Shown: positions 47,895-56,309 of the stretch, in pieces | How positions within the stretch are numbered: the stretch's first letter is position 1 | How the letters are laid out: every line of letters begins with the position of its first letter | Assembly (NCBI GenBank): GCA_013289685.1 | Contig: JABCZL010000006.1 | Location: forward strand, 62,001 to 126,000 | From: Acidobacteriota bacterium | GTDB lineage: Bacteria; Acidobacteriota; Terriglobia; Terriglobales; Acidobacteriaceae | DNA length: 64,000 nt | Direction: 5' to 3' | Program-made: the position numbers and the translations under genes | The notes under the pieces: generated by a model | Databases searched by the model: none | The model's input: the letters and a program-made list of their open reading frames with translations, nothing else | What the model was told of the DNA's origin: nothing

Positions 47895-49517
47895 ATGCGG
47901 ATGGCTGTGCTTATCGCGGTCGTCACCACCTGCCTCGCAGCCCGGGCGGGAAATGACACGCCTGCAGTCACGCCTACTGCAATCGACGTGCGTTCCGAGG
48001 ATCTGCTGAATCAACCGCCCGCAGCGAATTGGGTTTCTTACAACGGGGACTACTCTGGCCGTCGTTATAGCGGCCTTTCTGAGATCAACCCCGGCAATCT
48101 CTCGGGATTGCGCGCGGAGTGGGTGTTCCATGCGAGCAATTCGAAACGGCTTGAGGTCACTCCAGTGGTGGTCAATGGAATGATGTTGGTAACCGCAGGC
48201 AATGACGCCTCCGCGCTTGACGCCCGGACCGGACGAGTGGTGTGGCACCATTCGTGGCCGATTTCGGAAGGATTGATCGACGACGCCTCCGGGCACCTCA
48301 ATCGCGGCGTCGCTGTGTGGCACAGCCGGGTCTACATGGAGACCGACAACGCGCATCTGCTCTGCCTGGATGTCCGCTCGGGCAATCTCATCTGGGACGT
48401 CGCCTACGCAGACTGGAACAAGAATTACGGCGCAACCAGCGCGCCGCTCGTGATCAAAGACAAAGTCCTGGTGGGTACCTCCGGTGGAGACGATGGTGTT
48501 CGAGGTTTTCTGGCCGCCTACGATGCCATGAGCGGCAAACTGGCCTGGCGCTTCTGGACCATACCCGGTCCCGGAGAATTCGGTTCCTCGAGTTGGCCCG
48601 GGAAGCTGTACTTGCACGGCGGCGGAACCACCTGGATGCCGGGAACCTATGATCCGCAACTCAACACAATTTACTGGGGCACGAGCAACCCCGCGCCGGA
48701 TTTCGAAGGTGGCGTGCGTCCGGGAGACGATCTCTACACCGATTGTGTGTTGGCCCTCGACCCGGATACCGGAAAACTAAAATGGTATTTTCAATTCACG
48801 CCACATGATCTGTTTGACTACGATGCGGTCGAGACTCCGATCCTGATCGACGCAGCCTTCCAGGGCGTCGAACGAAAACTGCTTGTGCAGGCAAACCGAA
48901 ATGGCTACATCTACGTGCTCGACCGAACAAATGGAAAGTTTCTTTCCGCAACACGTTTCGTGGAGAAGCTGAATTGGGCGAAGGAAATCGACCCGCAAGG
49001 CAGGCCGGTTCGGACAGGCATCGAACCTACGGCGACCGGAACCCGCGTTTGCCCGGGCTACGCGGGAGCGACCAACTGGTTCGCACCCTCCTATAATGAG
49101 TCCACCCATTCGGTCTATTTCATGGCGCTGGAAGAGTGTGAGACCTATTTTTTTAAGCCGCAGACTTTTCAGGAGGGTCGCGGCTATTATTCAACGGGGG
49201 TGAAACGCATCCCGGGCGAAACCTCGCAGAAAGTTCTGGTAGCGTTCAACCTGGATACAAATTCCATTGTCTGGAAGTATCCCCAAGTTGGCGGAGGACA
49301 TTCCTCTGGCGGGACTATGGCAACCGCGGGTGGCTTGGTGTTTTTCGGCGACGATGGCGGATCATTTGAAGCTGTGGAAGCACAGACGGGCAAGCCGCTG
49401 TGGCACTTCAATACCGGTCAGGATATGAGTGCATCTCCCATGAGCTATGCCGTCGCCGGGAAGCAGTACGTGGCCATTGCCGCCGGAAGTGACATCTTCA
49501 GCTTTAAGTTGCCTTAA
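47895..49517 (+). CDS. PQQ-dependent quinoprotein dehydrogenase (copy B)
   Basis: 540 residues, signal peptide about 1-18 (MRMAVLIAVVTTCLAARAG). Nearly colinear with the copy at 43335: NWVSYNGDYSGRRYSGL, TSAPLVIKDKVLVGTSGGD, GTTWMPGTYDPQLNTIYWG and FTPHDLFDYDAVETPILI with the probable catalytic Asp. AVETPI here replaces ANETPV of copy A at the active-site entrance, so the substrate may differ. It is followed by Rid and PLP genes on the same strand. Confidence 0.9.
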   Translation: MRMAVLIAVVTTCLAARAGNDTPAVTPTAIDVRSEDLLNQPPAANWVSYNGDYSGRRYSGLSEINPGNLSGLRAEWVFHASNSKRLEVTPVVVNGMMLVTAGNDASALDARTGRVVWHHSWPISEGLIDDASGHLNRGVAVWHSRVYMETDNAHLLCLDVRSGNLIWDVAYADWNKNYGATSAPLVIKDKVLVGTSGGDDGVRGFLAAYDAMSGKLAWRFWTIPGPGEFGSSSWPGKLYLHGGGTTWMPGTYDPQLNTIYWGTSNPAPDFEGGVRPGDDLYTDCVLALDPDTGKLKWYFQFTPHDLFDYDAVETPILIDAAFQGVERKLLVQANRNGYIYVLDRTNGKFLSATRFVEKLNWAKEIDPQGRPVRTGIEPTATGTRVCPGYAGATNWFAPSYNESTHSVYFMALEECETYFFKPQTFQEGRGYYSTGVKRIPGETSQKVLVAFNLDTNSIVWKYPQVGGGHSSGGTMATAGGLVFFGDDGGSFEAVEAQTGKPLWHFNTGQDMSASPMSYAVAGKQYVAIAAGSDIFSFKLP

Positions 49518-49565
49518 TCAGTGCCTTGGATCTCGCAGCTAAATTGCAAATTGAAGGAGAAAAAC

Positions 49566-50078
49566 ATGAATTTGAATCTTACTCGCCGAACATTTGCCAC
49601 GCGCTTCGCTTCCGTGCTGTCCGCTTTGGGAGTCAGCGCCGCCGTACTGCCCAACCATGCCCTGGCTCAAAGTTCCACTGCGCAGGACGCGAGCGGAATC
49701 CGCAAGATGAACAGCGAAGGGAAGCCGGGCAGCGACAAAGACGTCATTATGCCAGTCATTGTTCACAACGGATTGATCTACGTCGCGGGGCAGGGCGCTC
49801 ACGATAGTCGGGACTCCAAGGACTGGACGATTGAATCTCACACCACCATGGTCATGGACAAGATCAAGAAGCACGTGGAAATTGGCGGAGGATCCATGGA
49901 CACCATTCTTCAAGCGAATGTCTTCCTGGTAAAGATTGAACACTGGGACGGAATGCATAAAGTGTTCGCGACATATTTTCCCCACGGCGGCCCCTCACGC
50001 ACAACCGTAGCGGTGGCTGCGTTGCCGGGAGACTCTCTCGTGGAAATCAACTGCATTGCCGCAGTCACGCGCAAGTGA
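49566..50078 (+). CDS. Tat-exported single-domain Rid (YjgF/UK114) protein
   Basis: 170 residues. A twin-arginine signal (TRRTFATRFASVLSALG) precedes one Rid domain (NGLIYVAGQGAHD to SLVEINCIAAVTRK) with the active-site Arg in GPSRTTVAV. It likely hydrolyses enamine/imine products released by the SelA-like enzyme encoded 21 bases downstream. Copy A of the cluster instead uses a triple-Rid chain (37444). GAAGGAG precedes the ATG at 49566; the frame from 49521 has no signal logic. Confidence 0.85.
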   Translation: MNLNLTRRTFATRFASVLSALGVSAAVLPNHALAQSSTAQDASGIRKMNSEGKPGSDKDVIMPVIVHNGLIYVAGQGAHDSRDSKDWTIESHTTMVMDKIKKHVEIGGGSMDTILQANVFLVKIEHWDGMHKVFATYFPHGGPSRTTVAVAALPGDSLVEINCIAAVTRK

Positions 50079-50099
50079 ATTTCTAAGGAGCAAGATCTC

Positions 50100-51362
50100 A
50101 TGCGACTCAACTCGAAGTGGAACCGCCGCAGTTTTCTCGGTAGCGTGGGAGCGATTGCAGGCTCGCTCCTGGCCCCGCGTAAGTTATTCTCCCGGCCTAG
50201 CGCCGCCGCTGGGACAAGTACGCAGGTGAGTGGCTTCGGACAAACCGGCAATCCCTACGAAGAACTCGGGGTGCCGACAGTGATCAACTGCGAAGGCACC
50301 ATGACCGTTCTAGGCGGTTCCCTTCCCCACCCCGAACTGGAAGCGGTCATGACCATGGCCGGGCGGCACTTTGTGAACATTCCGGATCTAGAAGTAGCCG
50401 CGGGCAAGCGCATCGCTGAAATGCTCAAGCTTCCGGATGGATACACCGCGCTAGTAACGTCGGGTGCGGCAGCCGCGATTCAATCGGGACTAGCCGGCAT
50501 TTTGACGGGCGGGAAAGAGGCCCTGATCCGGCAACTGCCCGACCTGACCGGCATGAAGTCGGAGGTGATCATTCAGAAATCGCATCGCAATCCGTTTGAT
50601 CATCAACTTCGATCCACGGGCATTAAGCTCATCGAAGTCGAAACACCGGATCAATTGCGAGCTGCAGTCAATGAGCGCTCGGCCATGATGCATTTCTCCA
50701 ACTTCGCCAACGCCGCGGGACAAATCAAAGTTGACGAATGGGTCAAGCTGGCGAAGCAATACAACATCCCTTGCATGAACGACGCCGCTGCCGATACGCC
50801 ACCCGTTTCTCATCTCTGGGACTACACGAACATGGGTTACGATCTGGTGACGTTCAGCGGAGGCAAGGCGATTCGCGGGCCCCAGTGCGCCGGGCTCTTG
50901 ATCGGCCGCAAAGATACGGTGGCGAATGCCCTGCTGAACAATAGCCCGCACGAAGACACCTTAGGCCGCAGCCAGAAAGTCGGCAAGGAAGAAATCCTGG
51001 GCATGGTCAAGGCTCTCGAACTATTTCTCGCGGAAGATCATGAAGCGCTGGCCAAAGAATGGCAAGCCCGGCTGGAAGGAATCTCTCGCGAAATCACGAA
51101 AGTTCCGGGAGTGACCACTTCATTCTTTGTGCCCGACATCGCCAATCATGTGCCCCACATGAGCATCACCTGGGACGCGTCCCGCATTTCTGTGACGCCT
51201 CAGCAAGCGTCCAAGCTGCTGCGCAACTCAAAACCTTCCATTGTGATCGGAGGCGGTGAAGGACGGCCGGGGTTGGCGATGTGCTCGTTCATGCTGCAAT
51301 CCGGCGAAGACAAGATTGTGGCCGAGCAGCTTTCACGCGTATTGCGCGAACACGCGGTTTAG
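50100..51362 (+). CDS. Tat-exported SelA-fold PLP-dependent enzyme (copy B)
   Basis: 420 residues with a Tat signal (NRRSFLGSVGAIAGSLL). Same family as the gene at 38720: VTSGAAAAIQSGLAGIL, NDAAADTPPVSHLWDY (ring Asp) and TFSGGKAIRGPQCAG (Schiff-base Lys). AAGGAG precedes the ATG. Probably a beta-eliminating or deaminating enzyme acting on amino-sugar acids in the periplasm, by analogy with DgaE; not proven. It stands between the Rid gene and the MFS gene; the stop is six bases before the MFS start. Confidence 0.82.
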   Translation: MRLNSKWNRRSFLGSVGAIAGSLLAPRKLFSRPSAAAGTSTQVSGFGQTGNPYEELGVPTVINCEGTMTVLGGSLPHPELEAVMTMAGRHFVNIPDLEVAAGKRIAEMLKLPDGYTALVTSGAAAAIQSGLAGILTGGKEALIRQLPDLTGMKSEVIIQKSHRNPFDHQLRSTGIKLIEVETPDQLRAAVNERSAMMHFSNFANAAGQIKVDEWVKLAKQYNIPCMNDAAADTPPVSHLWDYTNMGYDLVTFSGGKAIRGPQCAGLLIGRKDTVANALLNNSPHEDTLGRSQKVGKEEILGMVKALELFLAEDHEALAKEWQARLEGISREITKVPGVTTSFFVPDIANHVPHMSITWDASRISVTPQQASKLLRNSKPSIVIGGGEGRPGLAMCSFMLQSGEDKIVAEQLSRVLREHAV

Positions 51363-51368
51363 GCGAAC

Positions 51369-52709
51369 ATGCCCCCTGCTATGAATGGTGCGAGAACGAG
51401 CGCTGCTAGATCGAGTAACGTGCGCTGGTTTCTAATCTTCTGGCTGTTTATCCTCAGCGCCGTCTCTTACCTCGACCGCGTCAACATTTCCATTGCCGGC
51501 GGCTCCATTGCCGAGGCCTATCATCTCAACGACGTGCAACTCGGCAAAGTATTCAGTGCCATGCTGGTCGGTTACGCGCTTTTTCAAACCGTCGGCGGCA
51601 GGCTTGCGGACCGCTACGGGCCGCGCCGGGTGCTGGCCGGGGGTGTCGCATGGTGGGGAATCTTCACCGCCCTGACTGCTCTGGTCCCGGCGAATATTGC
51701 AGGAGCTCTCCTGGTATTTGTTGCAGTCCGATTTCTCCTGGGAGCCGGCGAAGCCGTCATCTATCCCTCGGCAAATCAATTTATCGCGCGCTGGATTCCG
51801 ACCTCGGAGCGCGGCGTTGCCAACGGATGGATTTTTGCGGGAGTTGGAGCGGGCGCCGGCATCACGCCGCCGCTCATCTCTTACATAATGGTCCATTACG
51901 GCTGGCGTTCGTCGTTCTGGCTGTGTTCCATCATCGGATTCGCCGCCGGGGCGGTCTGGTTCTCTACTGCGCGCGACACGCCCGCCGGGCATCCCGGCGT
52001 TTCCCCCTCCGAGTTAACGCTGATTCGCTCGGGACTCACGCAAACGAGCTCTGATCCGAAAACGCTCGTGTCATGGGGGCGCGTCCTGCAGAGCAAAGAA
52101 GTCTGGGCCATCACCGTCAGCTATTTCTGCTACGGCTACGTAGCCTGGATATTTTTTAGCTGGTTCTATCGCTATCTTGCCAAAGTGCGTGGCCTGGATT
52201 TGAAAGCGAGCGCCTTCTACACCATGCTGCCCTTTCTCGCCATGCTCGTGTGTTGCCTGTTAGGAGGAGCGATCAACGACCGGCTCACAAAATGGCTGGG
52301 ACCACGAGTCGGACGCTGCGGTCTTGCGGCATTCGCGATCACCATCGCTGGCATATTTATTGCATTCGGCTCGCAAGTTCAAAGCGCCCGGCTGGCCAGC
52401 GTGGTGCTCGCCGGCGGAGCAGGTGCGCTTTATCTCTCTCAAAGCTCTTTCTGGTCCGTAACCGCCGACCTTGCGGGCACGTCCTCCGGTTCGGTATCAG
52501 GCTTTATGAATATGGGAAACCAGATAGGGGCGGCCCTCACGGCTTCTCTCACTCCCTGGATCGCAGCCCGGTTCGGCTGGACGATCTCATTTCTTGTAGC
52601 AGCTGCGTTGTGTCTGCTGGGCGCCGCGAGTTGGCTGGTCGTGGATCCATCGCGCCACCTCACCGAGCCGCAGGCTGCTGCGGCCACGGCGACACTTGCG
52701 CGCACTTGA
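51369..52709 (+). CDS. MFS transporter of the anion:cation symporter (hexuronate/aldonate) type
   Basis: 446 residues, 12 transmembrane helices expected. The loop-2 motif GGRLADRYGPRRVLAGG, helix-1 YLDRVNISIAGGSI and GEAVIYPSANQFIARWIPTSERG are typical of the ACS subfamily (ExuT, GudP, DgoT, galactonate/glucarate importers). It would bring the sugar acid made in the periplasm into the cell. The gene begins six bases after the PLP stop, so it is in the operon. The substrate is inferred from context. Confidence 0.88.
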   Translation: MPPAMNGARTSAARSSNVRWFLIFWLFILSAVSYLDRVNISIAGGSIAEAYHLNDVQLGKVFSAMLVGYALFQTVGGRLADRYGPRRVLAGGVAWWGIFTALTALVPANIAGALLVFVAVRFLLGAGEAVIYPSANQFIARWIPTSERGVANGWIFAGVGAGAGITPPLISYIMVHYGWRSSFWLCSIIGFAAGAVWFSTARDTPAGHPGVSPSELTLIRSGLTQTSSDPKTLVSWGRVLQSKEVWAITVSYFCYGYVAWIFFSWFYRYLAKVRGLDLKASAFYTMLPFLAMLVCCLLGGAINDRLTKWLGPRVGRCGLAAFAITIAGIFIAFGSQVQSARLASVVLAGGAGALYLSQSSFWSVTADLAGTSSGSVSGFMNMGNQIGAALTASLTPWIAARFGWTISFLVAAALCLLGAASWLVVDPSRHLTEPQAAAATATLART

Positions 52710-52749
52710 AGTGCCTGACAAAGAAAAGCGCCTGACCTGCTTACGACAA

Positions 52750-53523
52750 CTACCCCAAGTGCCGGTGTTCCTCGTATATCCGCAGAGCGTATTGTCCGGC
52801 GGGGTGAGAGCGCATCTCTTTTACCGCCGCCTGGATCTCAGGGGGCATTTCGTCAAATGACGGGATCGGGCCTCCGTAGGTTGGGGGTAACACAACCGGT
52901 GCCGCGGCGACAGCGAACGCGAGGTCGGAAAGTGTAAGCCGATTGCCGACTAGAAACTTCCTGCCGTCGCCGAGCCGAGTGTCCACATGGCTAAATACTG
53001 TGCGAACCTGGTTCAGGCTTTGCTGCGCCCTCTGAGCCGTCAGTCGCAAGAGAATCCTGAGCGCTCCGGCAAACAGCGGGTAGGCGCGCTGAACCGATTT
53101 TTGCTCGAAAGTGGGAGTGCCCCGGCTCAGAGGGAGAATCATCAGCTGGCGATGGGGCAGCAGGTGATAGTAGGCGAAGACCGCGGTAGCAAAGGCCAGG
53201 GTCTGGTTGAACAGGGTCCAGTCACTCGTGACCTGCTGCTTTTCGTCTGCGGCCTGGGGGCATAGACGGAGATCGGGGGCGCAGCGCTGATCGAAGTAAT
53301 CGTTGATGGCCTGCGGGCCCACGAGTTTCAGGGATTCGTTGTAGAGCAGAGGGAAAATCACGGTGCTGCCGCGCCAGAGCGTGGCGAAGAAACAGAAAAG
53401 GAAGGCGTGCGGTTGCTCTTCATGATCGATTCCGTAGTGCTCGAGCAGAAAGCGCGCCAGTTCGCTGTCAAGGCTCGGAGGAAATGTGATGAGAGCCGGT
53501 TTGTCGGCTGTACTGCGCACCAT
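52750..53523 (-). CDS. Glutathione S-transferase-like protein
   Basis: 257 residues, cytoplasmic. A thioredoxin-like N-domain (ALITFPPSLDSELARFLLEHY) and helical C-domain (LADxxF-type LTLSDLAFAVAAAPVVLPP). It closely parallels the GST half of the GST-P450 fusion at 56310: GPIPSFDEMPPEIQ and SHPAGQYALRIYEEHR here, GPMPSLDLLPTAMR and ARPSGQFALRLYENRP there. The catalytic Ser/Cys position reads PSLDSE instead of the SPYCE of the fusion. GAGGTG supports the ATG at 53523; ATG 53529 is possible. Last gene of a minus-strand set with the DyP gene 43 bases upstream. Confidence 0.8.
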   Translation of the reverse strand: MVRSTADKPALITFPPSLDSELARFLLEHYGIDHEEQPHAFLFCFFATLWRGSTVIFPLLYNESLKLVGPQAINDYFDQRCAPDLRLCPQAADEKQQVTSDWTLFNQTLAFATAVFAYYHLLPHRQLMILPLSRGTPTFEQKSVQRAYPLFAGALRILLRLTAQRAQQSLNQVRTVFSHVDTRLGDGRKFLVGNRLTLSDLAFAVAAAPVVLPPTYGGPIPSFDEMPPEIQAAVKEMRSHPAGQYALRIYEEHRHLG

Positions 53524-53534
53524 AATCATTCACC

Positions 53535-53549
53535 TCGAAACGTTTTCGA
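53535..53549. repeat. Short inverted repeat with LacI-like core
   Basis: TCGAAA-CGT-TTTCGA between the DyP and GST genes, immediately upstream of the GST Shine-Dalgarno. It could be an operator; its AAACGTTT core recalls the sites in the arabinan region but the flanks differ. Confidence 0.3.
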
Positions 53550-53566
53550 CACCGAAGTCAGTTTCC

Positions 53567-54997
53567 TCAGGATCGCAGACTGGCGAGATACTTCAAGGCC
53601 TGCACTCCGGGCAGAAAAAAATAGGATCCACCTTTCGTGACCACGAATCGGCTGAGACCTTCCACCCGCCGGCGCAGTGGCTCAGCCTGCACTGTGAAAA
53701 TGGAATCGCCTCGCAAGAGATCGCCCACCAGGGGATCCACCTCGCCGTCCAGCCCGTTAAATACGGGGTTGCTGACCCAGGTCTGCTGCACAAATTCGAA
53801 TTGGCGCTCAATGTCGCTGTTGAGGCACATGAAGTGCAGGCCTCGCTCGGCTCCGTCGTCGACCAGGGGATTTTCTTGGGGAGGACCATAGGACCGGCCG
53901 CGACGCAGGAGGCGGTGGCGGTTCGCCGAGTTCAGAGCGGTCGCGGGATCAGGTCCCAGCGAATCCCGGGGATTGCAGCGGCGGACGTGCGATCCGATTG
54001 GGCACTTGAGGCCGTCAGGGTCTTTGGGGTAGTAGGTGAAATTGTTCTCGTTTCCAAGCGCGGGATTATCGTGTTCAGGAGATAGCACCAGTGGCGCGCC
54101 ACTTTTGTAGCGGCCCACAAACTTCGCGCCCAGACGGTCGCGAGCCCCCGGATTGCTGGCGCCGTTGGCCGTGCAGGTGGCTTTGTCAAGGAATTGCCAG
54201 AATTGTGCGACGCGCTGGGCCAACTGGCGGAACACCAGGTAGCTTCCATTGCGGCCGAGGTCGTGCATTCCTGCTTCAGCGTTCAGTCCGGCGGCATCGG
54301 CGGGGATCTCCGGCAGCAAGTTCTGGGAGTCGTCGGCAGCCTTGACCGCGGGGCTGGGAGCGATCACGCCGTAGACGTTGGGATGCCCTAGAAGAAATTC
54401 TCCAACGGGAAGTTCCGTGGCGTGGTGGGTGCGTTGGAGTTGGCGCTGCTTGTTTCCGGTGCCTGCCATCACCGGCTGACCGATTCCGTCGGCGAAGCCA
54501 AAATGCTCGTGCGTGTTCGGTTGGCGCTGGGCAGACAGAATCTTCACCAGTTCGACTCCGCCAGCAGGTAACGCCTTCTGCTCACGTTCCAAGGCTGCAT
54601 TCAGCGTGGCTTCGTCTTTTCCATAAATCATCAACAGCACGTCCACCGGATTGTTGGGCGCTCCCCAATCCCAGCCCGTGGGGGCGTTTTCTTCGTTATC
54701 GCCGAGCAGGCGGGCGCGGTAAGGGGCTGCCATGCCTTCCTGAAAGGGCAGCGAAAAAGCGTCGAGCGCGTCTTGGCCTAAGCCCAGGTTCTTCAGTCCG
54801 CTGTACGTGAATGCAATATTGATGGACAAAGTCTCGTCTTTCGCTTCGGAGGCCATGACTTCGGTGGCCATTTGCGCAAGCCAGGTCCGCGATGGTTGCG
54901 CGTTCTTCACCCGCAGCAAAAGAAACACCGCGCAAGGCAGGTGCTTGTACGCGCTTACGACAATTCCTTGAATATCTTTGCGTTCGAGTTCCGCCAT
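53567..54997 (-). CDS. DyP-type heme peroxidase
   Basis: 476 residues, no signal peptide. The family motif GxxDG appears as FGFADGIGQP (catalytic Asp), and the proximal heme His in CPIGSHVRRCNPRD with its partner Arg. The C-terminal block GGSYFFLPGVQAL also fits. DyP peroxidases oxidise dyes, phenolics or porphyrins with H2O2; the long form (over 450 residues) resembles class C/D-like DyPs. It is encoded with a duplicated-domain membrane protein and a GST-P450, so the natural substrate may be a lipid or isoprenoid rather than lignin. GAGGAG precedes the ATG. Confidence 0.9.
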   Translation of the reverse strand: MAELERKDIQGIVVSAYKHLPCAVFLLLRVKNAQPSRTWLAQMATEVMASEAKDETLSINIAFTYSGLKNLGLGQDALDAFSLPFQEGMAAPYRARLLGDNEENAPTGWDWGAPNNPVDVLLMIYGKDEATLNAALEREQKALPAGGVELVKILSAQRQPNTHEHFGFADGIGQPVMAGTGNKQRQLQRTHHATELPVGEFLLGHPNVYGVIAPSPAVKAADDSQNLLPEIPADAAGLNAEAGMHDLGRNGSYLVFRQLAQRVAQFWQFLDKATCTANGASNPGARDRLGAKFVGRYKSGAPLVLSPEHDNPALGNENNFTYYPKDPDGLKCPIGSHVRRCNPRDSLGPDPATALNSANRHRLLRRGRSYGPPQENPLVDDGAERGLHFMCLNSDIERQFEFVQQTWVSNPVFNGLDGEVDPLVGDLLRGDSIFTVQAEPLRRRVEGLSRFVVTKGGSYFFLPGVQALKYLASLRS

Positions 54998-55020
54998 GAA
55001 ACACTCCTCGTTCTCAGTTC

Positions 55021-56292
55021 TTAGAGACGTTGCAGCAGCGCCATCGCCCCGGTTGCATCCAGTGGCTTAAGCAGGTCTTCCCGGATGCTGCTGTTGTTGT
55101 CGATGCCCTGCACGGTCTGATCCCGGTAGGCGCTGTACCAGGCGTTAGTAATAGTTTGGCCGTCGCGGGCGACGGCCTTGAACCGCGGTCCATCTTTCGC
55201 GCCGCCAAAAATCAGAAAATAGGTACGTGGGAAATTCAGGGTATTGCTCCAGACCCCGGTCAGGCCGACCGCCGCTTTGTCGATGAAGTCGTCGAGGTAG
55301 TTCTCCCAGCTTCCGTCAAAATTGCTGAGGAAAAGAAGCCGGCGCCCGTCATCGATCATCGACCAGTGCGCGAAGTGAATACTGGGAATTCCGCTGAGTT
55401 CGCCATGAGTGGCGCGCGCCCGCGCCAGAAGGTTCACGGCCCAGAGCACCGTCCACAGGGCGACCCGGCGCAGCCGGCCCGGCTTGACGATGGTGATGCT
55501 GGCCATGTGATTTTGCACGATCTTGGTTTGATTTTCTTTCTCCAGCAATTGCCGGACGTTGGTGGAATCAGCCAGACTTTGTTGTACGGGATCAGTACTT
55601 TCCTTGTAGCGCAGCACCAGCATGCAGATTACGAAGGGCACAATCCATATGGGTAACAGCACCAGCGCGATCACAATCGCCAGAATGAACTTCGACCAGT
55701 TGGCGAATTGCTCCATGAAGGTTTGCCGCGGCCCGACCCCCGGGATCCACGACCATTTCTGATCGTCGCGAACAAACTGCTGAAAGTTGGCGAGTAAGTC
55801 GCCGGGCGATGCAGGCTGGCCGCGTTCGACCAGCGTGTCCGCGTGAGCTTCGAGCGCGTCGTGCAAGACTTGCTCTTGCAGAATTCGCGTGACGCTGCGG
55901 CCGGTGTTTCCGATGTGATAGGCGTTGGGAAGCACTACGTGGTCTTTCAAATAGGCGATGATTCCCTGGCGGTCGGAAGGGCTTGTGACCGTGTAATCCA
56001 GGCACGCACTGTAGATCTGGTGCAGTCCCGAAGAAGCGTGAACGTACAGGTCTTTGAGATAGTCGTCGAGTTCGCCGTCGAAGTTGTTCTCGAAAATGAG
56101 ATACGGCCCGTACTCAGGAGTATCCGGCGATTGGTGCAGCACCAGGCTGGCAAAGTGGAGAAGACCCAAAGAGCGGAAGGGTATGTACTTGTTGCTCTCC
56201 GGATCCTTGTTGATCTCGTCGAGTAGTGGTCCCAAACGGTCGGTCTGGTCCGGTTTCACCTTGCTGATGAACGTCAGAACGGTATGGGTCAT
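55021..56292 (-). CDS. Membrane protein with a duplicated alpha/beta domain, DyP-associated
   Basis: 423 residues, function unknown. Two related soluble domains flank a central pair of transmembrane helices (about 197-230, FILAIVIALVLLPIWIVPFV). Domain one (about 5-115) has LGLLHFASLVL and LIFENNFDGELDDYLKDL; domain two (about 255-350) has IPSIHFAHWSM and LFLSNFDGSWENYLDDF. The shared HFA...L.F..NFDG...YL.D pattern shows internal duplication. The fold may be a ferredoxin-like barrel as in DyP enzymes. It lies 23 bases upstream of the DyP gene and 17 downstream of the GST-P450 gene. Confidence 0.75.
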   Translation of the reverse strand: MTHTVLTFISKVKPDQTDRLGPLLDEINKDPESNKYIPFRSLGLLHFASLVLHQSPDTPEYGPYLIFENNFDGELDDYLKDLYVHASSGLHQIYSACLDYTVTSPSDRQGIIAYLKDHVVLPNAYHIGNTGRSVTRILQEQVLHDALEAHADTLVERGQPASPGDLLANFQQFVRDDQKWSWIPGVGPRQTFMEQFANWSKFILAIVIALVLLPIWIVPFVICMLVLRYKESTDPVQQSLADSTNVRQLLEKENQTKIVQNHMASITIVKPGRLRRVALWTVLWAVNLLARARATHGELSGIPSIHFAHWSMIDDGRRLLFLSNFDGSWENYLDDFIDKAAVGLTGVWSNTLNFPRTYFLIFGGAKDGPRFKAVARDGQTITNAWYSAYRDQTVQGIDNNSSIREDLLKPLDATGAMALLQRL

Positions 56293-56309
56293 AATCGCGG
56301 CCTCATTTC

